64,000 bases of DNA from Sphingobacterium sp. UBA4616 (GTDB lineage Bacteria > Bacteroidota > Bacteroidia > Sphingobacteriales > Sphingobacteriaceae): contig DGIS01000007.1 of NCBI GenBank assembly GCA_002386525.1, forward strand, positions 219,388 to 283,387. The letters run 5' to 3'. Shown here in pieces: positions 27,406 to 36,737 of this stretch; within the stretch, counting starts at the first letter, position 1; every line of letters begins with the position of its first letter. A model generated the notes under the pieces. It searched no databases. It was not told the DNA's origin and saw only the letters and a program-made list of their open reading frames with translations. The translations under genes were made by a program, and so were the position numbers.

Positions 27406-29703
27406 CTATTTTTTCGGTTTATTACTCATCTCGAAGACTAATTCACCGCCATCTATAATGCTACTATAAGGTAGTCGCAGATCAGCTAATCTTCGTCCAT
27501 TTAAAGAAACGGATTTAACGTAAATATTCCTTTCAGACTGATTATGGGCAACTATAGACAGGCTGCGTCCATTTTCAAAATTTACCTTTGCCGATTTTAC
27601 CAGAGGACTGCCAATCCAATAACTATCTTCCCCAGGTGCAACAGGATAAAAACCCAGTGCAGTAAATAGATACCAGGCCGACATCTGTCCACAGTCGTCA
27701 TTACCGCCTAATCCCGCATGACCATTATGGTACTGATTTCGGATGATTTGTCTGACACGTGCTTGAGCTTTCCAAGGATTCTTGGTGATGTTGTACAAAT
27801 AAGCCACATGGTGGGAAGGCTCATTTCCGTGCACGTAATTTCCGATAATACCATCTCGCGTAATATCCTCTGTATGCTCAAAATACTTATCCGGTAATTC
27901 CATTGTAAAAAGAGAATCCAAATAAGTCTCTAAACGCTGCTTACCTCCCATGACTGCCATCATTTCGGTAGGCTGATGCGGTACATAAAGGCTGTAATTC
28001 CATGAATTACCTTCAATAAATCCCTGTCCATGTGTATCCAGCACATCAAATTTCTCCTGAAATTTACCCGCTGAATCCTTGGGGCGCATAAATCCAATAG
28101 CGGGATCATAGAGTGATTTCCAGCTTTCAGCTCTTTTTGAAAAAGTCGTGTAAATATCTTCCTTTCCTAATTTTTTTGCCAGTTGCGCAATACACCAATC
28201 GTCGTACGCATATTCCAATGTATTAGAAACCGATGTTCCCGATACATCTGCAGGAACATATCCCTTGTCAATATAAGCACCGATGCCCTCGTATTGACGC
28301 GTATTTGCTGTTTGAACGCATGCCGCTAACGCCGCTTCCGCATCACCTTTATAGACGCCCTTAAGTATTGCATCGACAATAACAGACACCGAATGATAGC
28401 CGCTCATGCACCAGTTGTCATTCGCATAATGCGACCAGATGGGCAACATCTTCAATACAGTCTGGTCATAATGAGCCAGCATGGATGCCACAATATCTGC
28501 ATTACGGGAAGGGTTGATTAAATTCAACAAGGGATGAAAAGCCCGAAATGTATCCCATAGCGAAAAAGAGGTATAATTCGTAAAACCTTTGGCGCTGTGC
28601 ACCTCCTGATCCAAGCCTTTATACTCACCATTAACGTCCATATAAACCGTCGGCATTAAGCTGGCATGATACATCGCTGTATAAAAATTGACAAGATCTT
28701 CCTTGTTCAACATTTCAGCTTCTATCTTATGCAGTTCCTTTTCCCAAGCCTCCTGGCCTTTCTTCACATACCCATCAAAATTCCAGTCGGGAGCCTCAGC
28801 CTCCATATTGGCCAATGCATTCTTCATACTTACAGGACTTAAAGCTACTTTCAGCAGTATTGCTTCGTGTGCCTTTGTATCGAAATCCAAATGAAGCTTC
28901 ATGTTATGAGCTGCTAAATCGGGGAAATTATTGCGTTGATCGAACTTACGCCAAAAACCATTATAGACAGATTTCCCATCTTCATATTTAGCGCCATAAT
29001 TTTTAAAAGCTTTGGATGTCTTTATAGCAAAGTACACCGTACGGGTTCTTGACCAACCGTTTGTCTGACGGTATCCAACTAACGTGGAATCGTTCAGTAC
29101 TTTCACAACAGTCCAAACATTTTTTCCTTCGTAATTATAGATCCCAGCAGTTAAATCAACAATTAGATGTGACGCATCAGACTGGTTGAAAGTATACCGA
29201 TGTATACCCACTCGCGTGGTCGTCGTCAACTCTGCTTTAATCTGATGTTTATCCAGTAAAACACGGTAATAATTGGCTTCGGCCAATTCGTTCGTATGGC
29301 TATATGGAGATCGATAACCATCTTGAGGACGATCAGCTGTACCTGGATTTAACTGAACTTTACCTTGGGTAGGCATAATCTGTATATCACCAAGATCGGA
29401 GTGACCGGTACCGCTAAAATGCGTATGACTGAATCCCACAATCGTGGGATCATCATACTGATAACCGGCACAATATTTATAAACATCACCATTATAGCGG
29501 CCATTGACAGCATAAGATAGCGTATCCGTATCCGGGCTTAACTGTATAGCACCAAAAGGAACTGTAGCGCCCGGAAACGTATGACCCATCCGCGCCGTAC
29601 CAATAAGCGGTTTAACGTACTGGACTAACTTAGTTTCCTGGGCCTTTAATACAAATGGAATACTAAGTAATCCCCAAAAAGCCAAACGTTTTATATTCAT
29701 CAC
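27406..29703 (-). CDS. GH92 alpha-mannosidase B
   Basis: A 765-residue secreted enzyme (signal ending VLKAQE). It has the classical GH92 N-terminus (VKPLIGTARMGHTFPGATVPFGAIQ-type pattern), GFSHTHFSGTGHSD, the likely catalytic acid Glu564 in IEGNSW and base aspartates Asp669/Asp670 in GGNDDCGQMSAWY, ending near VFEMSNKPKK. It belongs to a different GH92 subgroup from copies A and C, which carry GDEDNGQ instead of GNDDCGQ, so a different linkage specificity is likely (inference). The gene lies 7 bp after the metalloprotease gene and 15 bp before the kinase gene, inside one operon. Confidence 0.93.
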   Translation of the reverse strand: MMNIKRLAFWGLLSIPFVLKAQETKLVQYVKPLIGTARMGHTFPGATVPFGAIQLSPDTDTLSYAVNGRYNGDVYKYCAGYQYDDPTIVGFSHTHFSGTGHSDLGDIQIMPTQGKVQLNPGTADRPQDGYRSPYSHTNELAEANYYRVLLDKHQIKAELTTTTRVGIHRYTFNQSDASHLIVDLTAGIYNYEGKNVWTVVKVLNDSTLVGYRQTNGWSRTRTVYFAIKTSKAFKNYGAKYEDGKSVYNGFWRKFDQRNNFPDLAAHNMKLHLDFDTKAHEAILLKVALSPVSMKNALANMEAEAPDWNFDGYVKKGQEAWEKELHKIEAEMLNKEDLVNFYTAMYHASLMPTVYMDVNGEYKGLDQEVHSAKGFTNYTSFSLWDTFRAFHPLLNLINPSRNADIVASMLAHYDQTVLKMLPIWSHYANDNWCMSGYHSVSVIVDAILKGVYKGDAEAALAACVQTANTRQYEGIGAYIDKGYVPADVSGTSVSNTLEYAYDDWCIAQLAKKLGKEDIYTTFSKRAESWKSLYDPAIGFMRPKDSAGKFQEKFDVLDTHGQGFIEGNSWNYSLYVPHQPTEMMAVMGGKQRLETYLDSLFTMELPDKYFEHTEDITRDGIIGNYVHGNEPSHHVAYLYNITKNPWKAQARVRQIIRNQYHNGHAGLGGNDDCGQMSAWYLFTALGFYPVAPGEDSYWIGSPLVKSAKVNFENGRSLSIVAHNQSERNIYVKSVSLNGRRLADLRLPYSSIIDGGELVFEMSNKPKK

Positions 29704-29710
29704 TTATGAA

Positions 29711-30433
29711 TTATAATTTAGGATTTTTACTGTAATCCGTCCATAGCTCATCGATCGTCTTTCCAGTTTGTGCTTTCCAGAATGAATCGTTATAGCTTTT
29801 GCTACGCATTGCCGCATCCAATTTTTTAACAAAGTCTTTTTTTACATGCGTGTTGATCCAATAGAGAAATCTGGCAGTAACGCGATAAGAATCGGTGTAT
29901 TTCTGATTGTCGCTATAATCTGGCAGCTTCCAATTTGCACCTGCATTGTCAATTCCATCATCAAATCGGACAAAATCCGCTATCCCTTCCGTAATCCACC
30001 ACGGACCGGCCCCATCAGGATACGCTTGAACAATATGCATTACCTCATGGGTAACTACGTCAATATCACCTGGATTTTTGGCAAACCATCCCGGGCTATA
30101 ACGGACAATTCCGCCAGCCGTAGCAGCAACACCTTTGTAGTCTGGATCAATAACAAAAGACACTTTTTTTAGGGTCTTATTATTATATTTCTTGGCTAGT
30201 TTGGGGTAGTTTTCAAAATAAGCCGTAATGAGCCGATCTTTTAAAGATGGACTAAAATCTTTGTCCTTATTAATCCAAATCAATGTAAAACCACCTTTGC
30301 TGATACTATCAACATCCACAGCAACCTTACGGTCACTTTCTGTATGTCTCCAGTTATCTTGCGCGAAAATCGAACAAGAACAGGCCAAGCCAAAGATGGT
30401 AAGGCCTACTTTTAGATTTCTAAAGTTTATCAT
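29711..30433 (-). CDS. Basic-secretory-protein-type zinc metalloprotease
   Basis: A 240-residue exported protein (signal ending CSIFAQ). Central motif VVTHEVMHIVQAY gives HEVMH at 129-133, with a downstream WWITEGIADFVRF providing Glu149 as a possible third ligand. This is the pattern of the basic secretory protein (BSP) family, gluzincin-like peptidases first known from plants and present in Bacteroidota. It sits between two GH92 genes (11 and 7 bp gaps), so it is translated with the mannan enzymes. A role in trimming the protein part of mannoproteins would fit the context. Family recognition is good; substrate is inference. Confidence 0.8.
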   Translation of the reverse strand: MINFRNLKVGLTIFGLACSCSIFAQDNWRHTESDRKVAVDVDSISKGGFTLIWINKDKDFSPSLKDRLITAYFENYPKLAKKYNNKTLKKVSFVIDPDYKGVAATAGGIVRYSPGWFAKNPGDIDVVTHEVMHIVQAYPDGAGPWWITEGIADFVRFDDGIDNAGANWKLPDYSDNQKYTDSYRVTARFLYWINTHVKKDFVKKLDAAMRSKSYNDSFWKAQTGKTIDELWTDYSKNPKL

Positions 30434-30444
30434 AACTCAAATGC

Positions 30445-32793
30445 TTATTTCTTTTTGTTCGATTTCACCTTGATATTTGATTGCAAATCTGTTGTCATAG
30501 AATATGGCACAGCATTTTTGGATGCTCCCCTAGTATAGTTAGGTTTTGCCCCCATATCAAAATGCAGTGCCCCACCTTCATGCAAAGCTTTGTGACTTAA
30601 CCAGTTTTTTCCATACTCCTTACCGTTCATCTGTAGTGCATTTACATATACATTTTCGGCCGAATTCTTAGGAGCATCGATGATCAGTGTCTTGCCATTT
30701 TCAAACGTTAACGTCGCCTTTTTAAATAATGGCGCTCCAAGCACATATTCATCGGTCGCAGGACAAACCGGATAGAATCCTAAGGCTGAAAAAACATACC
30801 ATGCCGAGGTTTGACCATTATCTTCATCACCACAATAGCCATCAGGCGTTGGTTTGTACATTCTGTCCATCACCTGACGCACCCAATATTGCGTTTTCCA
30901 AGGTTGACCAGCGTAATTGTAAAGATACGGCATATGTTGAATGGGCTGATTACCATGCGCGTACTGTCCCATATTGGCAACTTGCATTTCGCGAATTTCA
31001 TGGATAATACCCCCATAATAGCTATCATCGAAATCTGGAGACTGAACAAATACCGAATCCAACATACGCACAAATGTTTTTTCTCCGCCCATCAGATCGA
31101 TCAGCCCTTGAACGTCATGGAATACGCTCCATGAATAATGCCAGCTGTTTCCTTCTGTGAACGCATCCCCCCATTTCAATGGATTGAAAGGAGTCTGGAA
31201 TTTTCCATCTTTATTTTTTCCACGCATAAGATTGGTCGATGGATCGAACAGGTTCCTGTAGTTCTGTGCACGCTTCGCATAGAGATCAATTTCAGCTTTC
31301 GGACGGTTCAACGCTTTTGCTAATTGATAAATTGTAAAATCGTCGTAGGCATATTCCAAGGTACGTGCCGCATTTTCATTGATTTTAACGTCATAGGGCA
31401 CATAGCCCAAGCTATTATAATAATCAACACCCTTTCTACCAACTGCACTCATTGGTCCCTCGTTATTGGCCCCATGCTGCAACGCTTCGTACAACTTATT
31501 GATATCGTAACCGCGTATTCCCTTGATGTAGGCATCCGAAACTACCGAAGCAGAGTTGTTACCAACCATAATATCCGCGTATCCAGGACTACTCCACTCA
31601 GGTAAGAAACCGCCCTCCAAGTAAGCATTTAAGAGACCTTCCTGCATTTCCTTATTGATAGAAGGATACATCAAGTTTAAGAAAGGATACAATGCTCTAA
31701 AGGTATCCCAAAATCCAGTTCCTCCAAACAAATAGCCCGGAAGTGTTTTTCCATTATACGGACTGTAATGGACAACTTTACCCTGCGCATCAATTTCGTA
31801 GAGTTTATTCGGAAAGAATAAGGTCCGATACATGGTCGAATAAAATGTGCGCAATTGATCAATATCATCGCCTTCAACTTTAATTTTCCCTAACGTGGAA
31901 TTCCAGATCTGACGTCCATCTTCTTTAACTTGATCAAACGACTTGTCCCCCAACTCATTTAAGTTTAATAAGGCTTGTTCGGCACTGATAAAGGACGAGG
32001 CAACTTTCACCTGAACGGGTTTCGTTTTATCCTTTACCTTAAATCCAACAATAGCGCCAGTGTGGTCACCTTTGATCTGGAGCTGGCCATCCTTTTTCTC
32101 TTTCCCTTCCCAAGTAGCAACATTTGCAAACGGTTGATCGAAAACCAAAACAAAATAATTCTTGAAATTCGCAGGCAGTGGACCACGGGCGTATTTTGAT
32201 GAATAGCCAACGATCATATTTTTTTCAGGGATAATCTGAACTTCAGACCCCTTTTCATACGCGTCCAACACGATATAAGCGTCGTCTGTCTTATTAAACG
32301 AAATCCTAAACATAGCTGCTCGTTCCGTTGGTGTCATTTCCGCAGTGACATCGTGATCTGCCAGATAGACCGAATAATAATAAGGTTTTACGATCTCAGC
32401 TTTATGTGAAAACCAGCTTGCACGTTCATCTTGATCAAAGACAGGCTTTCCTGTCACTGGCATAATGGAAAAGACGCCATAATCATTCATCCAAGGCGAC
32501 GGTTGGTGGGTTTGTTTCAAACCACGGATCTTATCAGCAGTATATTGATACTGCCATCCATCACCATTTTTTCCTGTTTGCGGAGTCCACATATTCATTC
32601 CCCAAGGCCGCGCGATTGAGGGATAGGTATTTCCATTGGACAACTCAAATTTGGATTCGGTACCCATTAATGGATTAACAAGATCGACAGCATCCATTTG
32701 CTGTCCTCTAAATTTCTGAGCCAAAACCGGTTTTGCGCAAAACAAACCAAAAGACAATAATGAACCCAGAAAAAGGCTTAAAGATTTATTCAT
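30445..32793 (-). CDS. GH92 alpha-mannosidase C
   Basis: A 782-residue secreted enzyme (signal near FCAKPVLAQ). It shows VDLVNPLMGTES, the likely catalytic acid Glu547 in TEGNSWHY, GQYAHGNQPIQHMPYLYNYAG, and GDEDNGQTSAWY (655-666) with Asp656/Asp658. It is very similar to GH92 A along its length, so A and C arose by duplication. It is the first gene of an operon running C, BSP protease, GH92 B, kinase, regulator (gaps 11, 7, 15 and 0 bp). A LacI-type operator lies 25-42 bp upstream. Confidence 0.93.
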   Translation of the reverse strand: MNKSLSLFLGSLLSFGLFCAKPVLAQKFRGQQMDAVDLVNPLMGTESKFELSNGNTYPSIARPWGMNMWTPQTGKNGDGWQYQYTADKIRGLKQTHQPSPWMNDYGVFSIMPVTGKPVFDQDERASWFSHKAEIVKPYYYSVYLADHDVTAEMTPTERAAMFRISFNKTDDAYIVLDAYEKGSEVQIIPEKNMIVGYSSKYARGPLPANFKNYFVLVFDQPFANVATWEGKEKKDGQLQIKGDHTGAIVGFKVKDKTKPVQVKVASSFISAEQALLNLNELGDKSFDQVKEDGRQIWNSTLGKIKVEGDDIDQLRTFYSTMYRTLFFPNKLYEIDAQGKVVHYSPYNGKTLPGYLFGGTGFWDTFRALYPFLNLMYPSINKEMQEGLLNAYLEGGFLPEWSSPGYADIMVGNNSASVVSDAYIKGIRGYDINKLYEALQHGANNEGPMSAVGRKGVDYYNSLGYVPYDVKINENAARTLEYAYDDFTIYQLAKALNRPKAEIDLYAKRAQNYRNLFDPSTNLMRGKNKDGKFQTPFNPLKWGDAFTEGNSWHYSWSVFHDVQGLIDLMGGEKTFVRMLDSVFVQSPDFDDSYYGGIIHEIREMQVANMGQYAHGNQPIQHMPYLYNYAGQPWKTQYWVRQVMDRMYKPTPDGYCGDEDNGQTSAWYVFSALGFYPVCPATDEYVLGAPLFKKATLTFENGKTLIIDAPKNSAENVYVNALQMNGKEYGKNWLSHKALHEGGALHFDMGAKPNYTRGASKNAVPYSMTTDLQSNIKVKSNKKK

Positions 32794-32817
32794 TATTTAG
32801 GATATATAAATTATTTC

Positions 32818-32835
32818 TACTAAAACGTATTAGTA
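32818..32835 (-). promoter_or_regulatory. LacI-family operator at the GH92 C operon promoter
   Basis: The half-sites TACTAAAAC and GTATTAGTA meet at a central CG, symmetric at 8 of 9 positions: the best copy of the three. It overlaps the minus-strand -7-like TATCTTTA (32841-32834). It lies between the lacI gene and the operon it should control. Confidence 0.7.
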
Positions 32836-32940
32836 AAGATATAAAAAAGAATACTAAATCAAAACAAACCATAGGAATTGAGCCGGAAGGTCTTATGATT
32901 TTTACAATACAGGGGTTACAAATCGAGCTATCGCCGTATG

Positions 32941-33927
32941 CTACCTCCGGATCAATTTGGTTGAAATAATATATTCTTTAGGCGTGGATATCCCCTGATC
33001 TATTTCCTTTAACAAAACTTTCACACAAGTTTTAGCCAAAGGTTCTAATGGCTGTTGTATACAGGAAATTTTAGGGTTTAAAATATCAAACAACTCATGA
33101 TCATCAAAAGAAAGCATCGGAAAGGCATAGTGATTTTCATCCGCTGGCCGCAGTGCTTTTAACCCAAGGATACACAGATAATTTGTCGTAAAAAAGAGAC
33201 CATCTAACCCAGTCTGCTTCGCTGCCCAATTTTTCAACATACGCGCCCCCTTTTGCTTCAGTTCTTGATAGTGTAATTGCAGGATGCGAGGCTCCATACC
33301 GTAGGCTTCACAAAAATCCAAATAGGCACCTTTACGCCCCAACATTTGCGGCTGATCGGAATCGATGGTTACTAATCCAAAATCTTGGCAACCGATAGAT
33401 TTCAAATGATCGCAGGCTTTTTTTGCACTAACGTCATTATCAATGTGCACATAATGGGTCTCCACATCTGGAGAATTTCTATCAAAGACTACTAGTGGAA
33501 CCCTATGTTCCAATATTTTTCGCTGATATGCTTCCAGATCTACTGTTGGAGCTAAAATAATCCCCTCCACCTTCTTTTCCAACATTGAATCGATGATATC
33601 CCGCGCATTTTGTGAATCTCCAAGGGTACTACTGTAGAGGACGTGATACCCTTTTTTTCGAAATAATTCCTCCACATACAAAGCAAATGGCCCAAAAAAA
33701 GAATCCCCGATATTTTCCACAATCAGACCAATGGTATTTGATCGCCCTGTTGCTAAACTCTTTGCAAGCGCATTAGGCTTATAACCAACTTTCTCAACGT
33801 AAGCAAGTACGCGATTTTCCAATTCCTTACTAATGCGAGCTCGCTCGGCTTTGTGATTGATGACTAATGAAACAGTGGATTTAGAAACATTGAGCTCCTG
33901 TGCAATTTCTTTAATTGATTTGGCCAT
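32941..33927 (-). CDS. LacI-family transcriptional regulator of the mannan PUL
   Basis: A 328-residue repressor. Residues 1-60 form the LacI HTH (SIKEIAQELNVSKSTVSLVI), with hinge helix region KPNALAKSLATGRS, followed by a periplasmic-binding-protein-like effector domain (about 62-328, TIGLIVENIGDSFFGPF, VVFDRNSPDVETHYVHIDN, SFDDHELFDIL). It should bind a sugar inducer and release DNA. Three CG-centred palindromes in the neighbouring mannan genes are its probable sites, the nearest 106 bp downstream of this gene. No matching site was seen before the lacI gene itself, so autoregulation is not supported. Confidence 0.93.
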   Translation of the reverse strand: MAKSIKEIAQELNVSKSTVSLVINHKAERARISKELENRVLAYVEKVGYKPNALAKSLATGRSNTIGLIVENIGDSFFGPFALYVEELFRKKGYHVLYSSTLGDSQNARDIIDSMLEKKVEGIILAPTVDLEAYQRKILEHRVPLVVFDRNSPDVETHYVHIDNDVSAKKACDHLKSIGCQDFGLVTIDSDQPQMLGRKGAYLDFCEAYGMEPRILQLHYQELKQKGARMLKNWAAKQTGLDGLFFTTNYLCILGLKALRPADENHYAFPMLSFDDHELFDILNPKISCIQQPLEPLAKTCVKVLLKEIDQGISTPKEYIISTKLIRR

Positions 33928-34118
33928 AAAAGCATTTTCATAAAATTAAGGTGAAATTAGAAAATAAATATGAACATATCGGAAATTACAATTGATAGCA
34001 GACAATAAATTAACATTCCACTCTTTACTATACAAAAGAATTAGACTGACAATGAATAACAAACAAAGGCTCCTTTACCCCAAAAGATATTTCTGACTAC
34101 ATGTAGATTGGTAAAACA

Positions 34119-36596
34119 TCACCCCAACTGCGGGTCAGTCTTCGAATGGCTTCCAGTCTCGACGCGACCGGCAAACTCACGTACAAATTTGGTATCCGCC
34201 GCATGTACAGTCACATCATACCAACCATGGATTTTGTGGGATTCCACAATCCATTTGATAGACATTCCTTCGGCAAGTACACTGGATTTCTTCCAGGTGC
34301 TGTAAGCGTTATCCACGGCATGTACACGGACCGGGTTTTTTCCATGATTATAAATCTCCAGCACAAGATTGCCTGTCAACTGGCCTTTCTTCCCGATTTC
34401 ATAACTTGCTTTAACAGACAGCGGTTCGCCCTCTCCTTTGAATCCGCGCATGAATCCGTTTGGTCCATATACGGTCAGATCATAATAACCATCGCTAAAA
34501 TCCGCTAAGTTCCAGTCAAAACTAAGCTGTTGCCCCGCAATAACAGCAAATGGCCAAAAGCTTACGCCATCTTTATAGCTGGGTCCACTATAGATATTAA
34601 ATGGGCTATTTAGCGATTTATTGCCAAAGATGCGATTACCTGCTTCCATTGTCAGATGAATCTGTTTTTGATGTTTAACAAAAGACTCATTCACATAAAG
34701 TTCATACGCTAGCGCACTCGAGTTTTTCTGACCTTTTTCCTGTCTTGCCAGTAAAGTGGAATGACCCTTAGCCCGCAACCTCGCAGCCTCCTCTTCCGAC
34801 CATACGTGAAAATTATTGGGTAGCGGTTTCGATTTTGCCTGATCAATAACATAGATCTGCTGATTCCTATCCAGAAAGGGTAAATCAACAACATCCGCTC
34901 CTTCAGCTTTTCGAAATACCGATGTCAAATCGCCCGTAATCGCCCGGCGCCACGAACTGATATTGTCCTCCTTCACCTGCCTACCGAGCTTTTTCTCAAA
35001 GAAATGTTCCATAAACTGAATGGTCGATGTAATATCGCAAATCTCAGAGTTTACCCACCCCCCTCTTGACCAAGGAGATGCGACAATCAACGGTACGCGG
35101 TAACCAAGTCCAACAGGCCCTTCCGTTGCATTGCCTCTATCCGCAACATCGGCGATCTCCTGAGCCAAACTCACATATTCACCACTATAATCTAATGTAG
35201 GTGAAGTTTTTCCAGAACGCTCATCTGCAGGATTAGGTGCCACAAAAGGTGGAACGTGGTCGAAATACCCATCGTTCTCATCATAATTGAGAATAAAGAT
35301 AGTCTTCTTCCAGATTTCGGGATTCTCCGTCAGAATATTCAATAGTTCAGACACATACCAAGCACCATACATAGGTGCACTCGGATGGTCTGAGAAGCTT
35401 TGCGGTGCTACAAGCCAAGACACTGCGGGTAACTTCCCAGATTTCACATCATGTCTAAATTGGTGTAAAACATCTCCCTTAGGAACAGTAATCTTTTCAC
35501 CTTCATGTGTCACCACGCTTGTCTCACGATAGAAAGAATCACCCTCATTCGTTTGGAAAGCGCGTTCATGCAAGGCACGCTGTTCTTTAGGAAGCTGCTG
35601 AAAAGCATGATCCGTAAGTCGTGCCAAATGTTTTTGATAGCTATTCAGCTGCTCCTTCTTCTGCTTGAGTTTATTCTGTGTTTTCTGGACACTCTCAGAG
35701 CTATTATTAGCTAATGCTTTTTCAAGTTCTTGAATCTCCGCTGGTAATTCTGCAACACGTCTACGCATAAAATCAAGATGGCTTTTCTTGAATTCAATAT
35801 GATATTGTGCAAACCATTCCAAATTATTGTCCGTGAAATTACCCAACAGATCCTCACCGTCTAAGCCGCTTTCTATGCTGACTTCATTTTGGTAGACTTT
35901 CCAGGAGATCCCTGCTTCTTCCAAACGCTCAGGAAAAGTCTTCCAATGTGCCCAACGGTTAAAATAGATATCTGAATTCCGCACTAATGGCTTCGCTCCT
36001 TTATGTGGTACACAGGTTCCCGTCCAAAAGAAATGCCTATTGGTTGTTGTACCTGTAATAGACGAACAGAAATGCTGGTCACAGATTGTAAAGGCATCAG
36101 CCAATGCATAATAAAAAGGGATATCTTCACGTGTATAATAACCCATTGTCAAAGGGATCTCTTTTAAGCTCTTGCCCCCTGGGCGTTTAGCGTCGATCCA
36201 GTTATCATGCTTTCCATTGTTACGGGCTGCCATCTGATTTTCCCAAGAATGCGGTAAATCTCCCGTCCAGGCAGCATTTGAGTTTTTGATATCCAGTCGG
36301 AACGGCGAATAGGTCTTACCTGCAGCCGAGGACTGCAACCATACAGGGTTACCATTAGGCAATTTAATCGCCCGTGGATCATTGAATCCCCGAACACCAT
36401 GAAGTGTTCCAAAACTATGATCAAAAGAACGATTCTCTTGCATTAATAATACAATATGTTCGGCATCTAAAAAGGTACTTCCTGTTATAGGTTCAATCGC
36501 CAATGCACGCTGTATGGCATCTGGCATAGCACTCTGTAAGCCAAAAACACCAGCTAACAATGAAGCCTTCTTAATAAAATCTCTCCTGCTATCCAT
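34119..36596 (-). CDS. Phosphocholine-specific phospholipase C (Tat-exported)
   Basis: An 825-residue enzyme of the PLC/acid phosphatase (phosphoesterase) family; it hydrolyses phosphatidylcholine or sphingomyelin to phosphocholine. The N-terminus has a twin-arginine motif, DSRRDFIKKA. The catalytic domain (about 40-540) shows LLMQENRSFDHSFGTLHGVRGF, the likely nucleophile threonine in SSITGTTTNRHFFWTGT, NYDENDGYFDHVPPF and RVPLIVASPWSRGGW. An alpha-helical insert (about 275-335) precedes it to the metal-site half, and two C-terminal beta domains (about 630-820) match the bacterial PLC C-terminal repeat. It starts 141 bp past the third SusD gene, separated by a terminator, so it is probably its own unit. 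It could feed phosphate, choline or lipid to the cell; no direct link to the neighbouring SusCD is visible. Confidence 0.9.
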   Translation of the reverse strand: MDSRRDFIKKASLLAGVFGLQSAMPDAIQRALAIEPITGSTFLDAEHIVLLMQENRSFDHSFGTLHGVRGFNDPRAIKLPNGNPVWLQSSAAGKTYSPFRLDIKNSNAAWTGDLPHSWENQMAARNNGKHDNWIDAKRPGGKSLKEIPLTMGYYTREDIPFYYALADAFTICDQHFCSSITGTTTNRHFFWTGTCVPHKGAKPLVRNSDIYFNRWAHWKTFPERLEEAGISWKVYQNEVSIESGLDGEDLLGNFTDNNLEWFAQYHIEFKKSHLDFMRRRVAELPAEIQELEKALANNSSESVQKTQNKLKQKKEQLNSYQKHLARLTDHAFQQLPKEQRALHERAFQTNEGDSFYRETSVVTHEGEKITVPKGDVLHQFRHDVKSGKLPAVSWLVAPQSFSDHPSAPMYGAWYVSELLNILTENPEIWKKTIFILNYDENDGYFDHVPPFVAPNPADERSGKTSPTLDYSGEYVSLAQEIADVADRGNATEGPVGLGYRVPLIVASPWSRGGWVNSEICDITSTIQFMEHFFEKKLGRQVKEDNISSWRRAITGDLTSVFRKAEGADVVDLPFLDRNQQIYVIDQAKSKPLPNNFHVWSEEEAARLRAKGHSTLLARQEKGQKNSSALAYELYVNESFVKHQKQIHLTMEAGNRIFGNKSLNSPFNIYSGPSYKDGVSFWPFAVIAGQQLSFDWNLADFSDGYYDLTVYGPNGFMRGFKGEGEPLSVKASYEIGKKGQLTGNLVLEIYNHGKNPVRVHAVDNAYSTWKKSSVLAEGMSIKWIVESHKIHGWYDVTVHAADTKFVREFAGRVETGSHSKTDPQLG

Positions 36597-36685
36597 AAAT
36601 AAATTTGTTATCTCTCTACTAAATTCAATGGTCTAAAGCGAATATATCCATTCGCTGTCGTTTTTAATGTAACGTTTTTAACAAA

Positions 36686-36729
36686 AATCCCCGCAAACGA
36701 TTGATCTCATCTGCGGGGATTGTTTTTTT
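36686..36729. terminator. Bidirectional rho-independent terminator between SusD and phospholipase C
   Basis: A 9-10 bp GC-rich stem ATCCCCGCA (36687-36695) pairs with TGCGGGGAT (36712-36720), loop 16 nt, with T runs on both strands (36723-36729 on plus; 36687-36683 read on minus). It ends the SusD transcript 9 bp after its stop. Confidence 0.85.
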
Positions 36730-36737
36730 CGAAGGAA

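Noticed and set aside
34020..34055. TTTACTA...TTAGA arrangement upstream of lacI
   Set aside because: The spacing between arms is longer than in the three good sites and the centre is not CG; autoregulation is not supported.
36610..36640. CTACTAAAT before the phospholipase C gene, like half of a LacI operator
   Set aside because: Only one half-site, with no central CG and no matching second arm, so it does not extend the mannan regulon.
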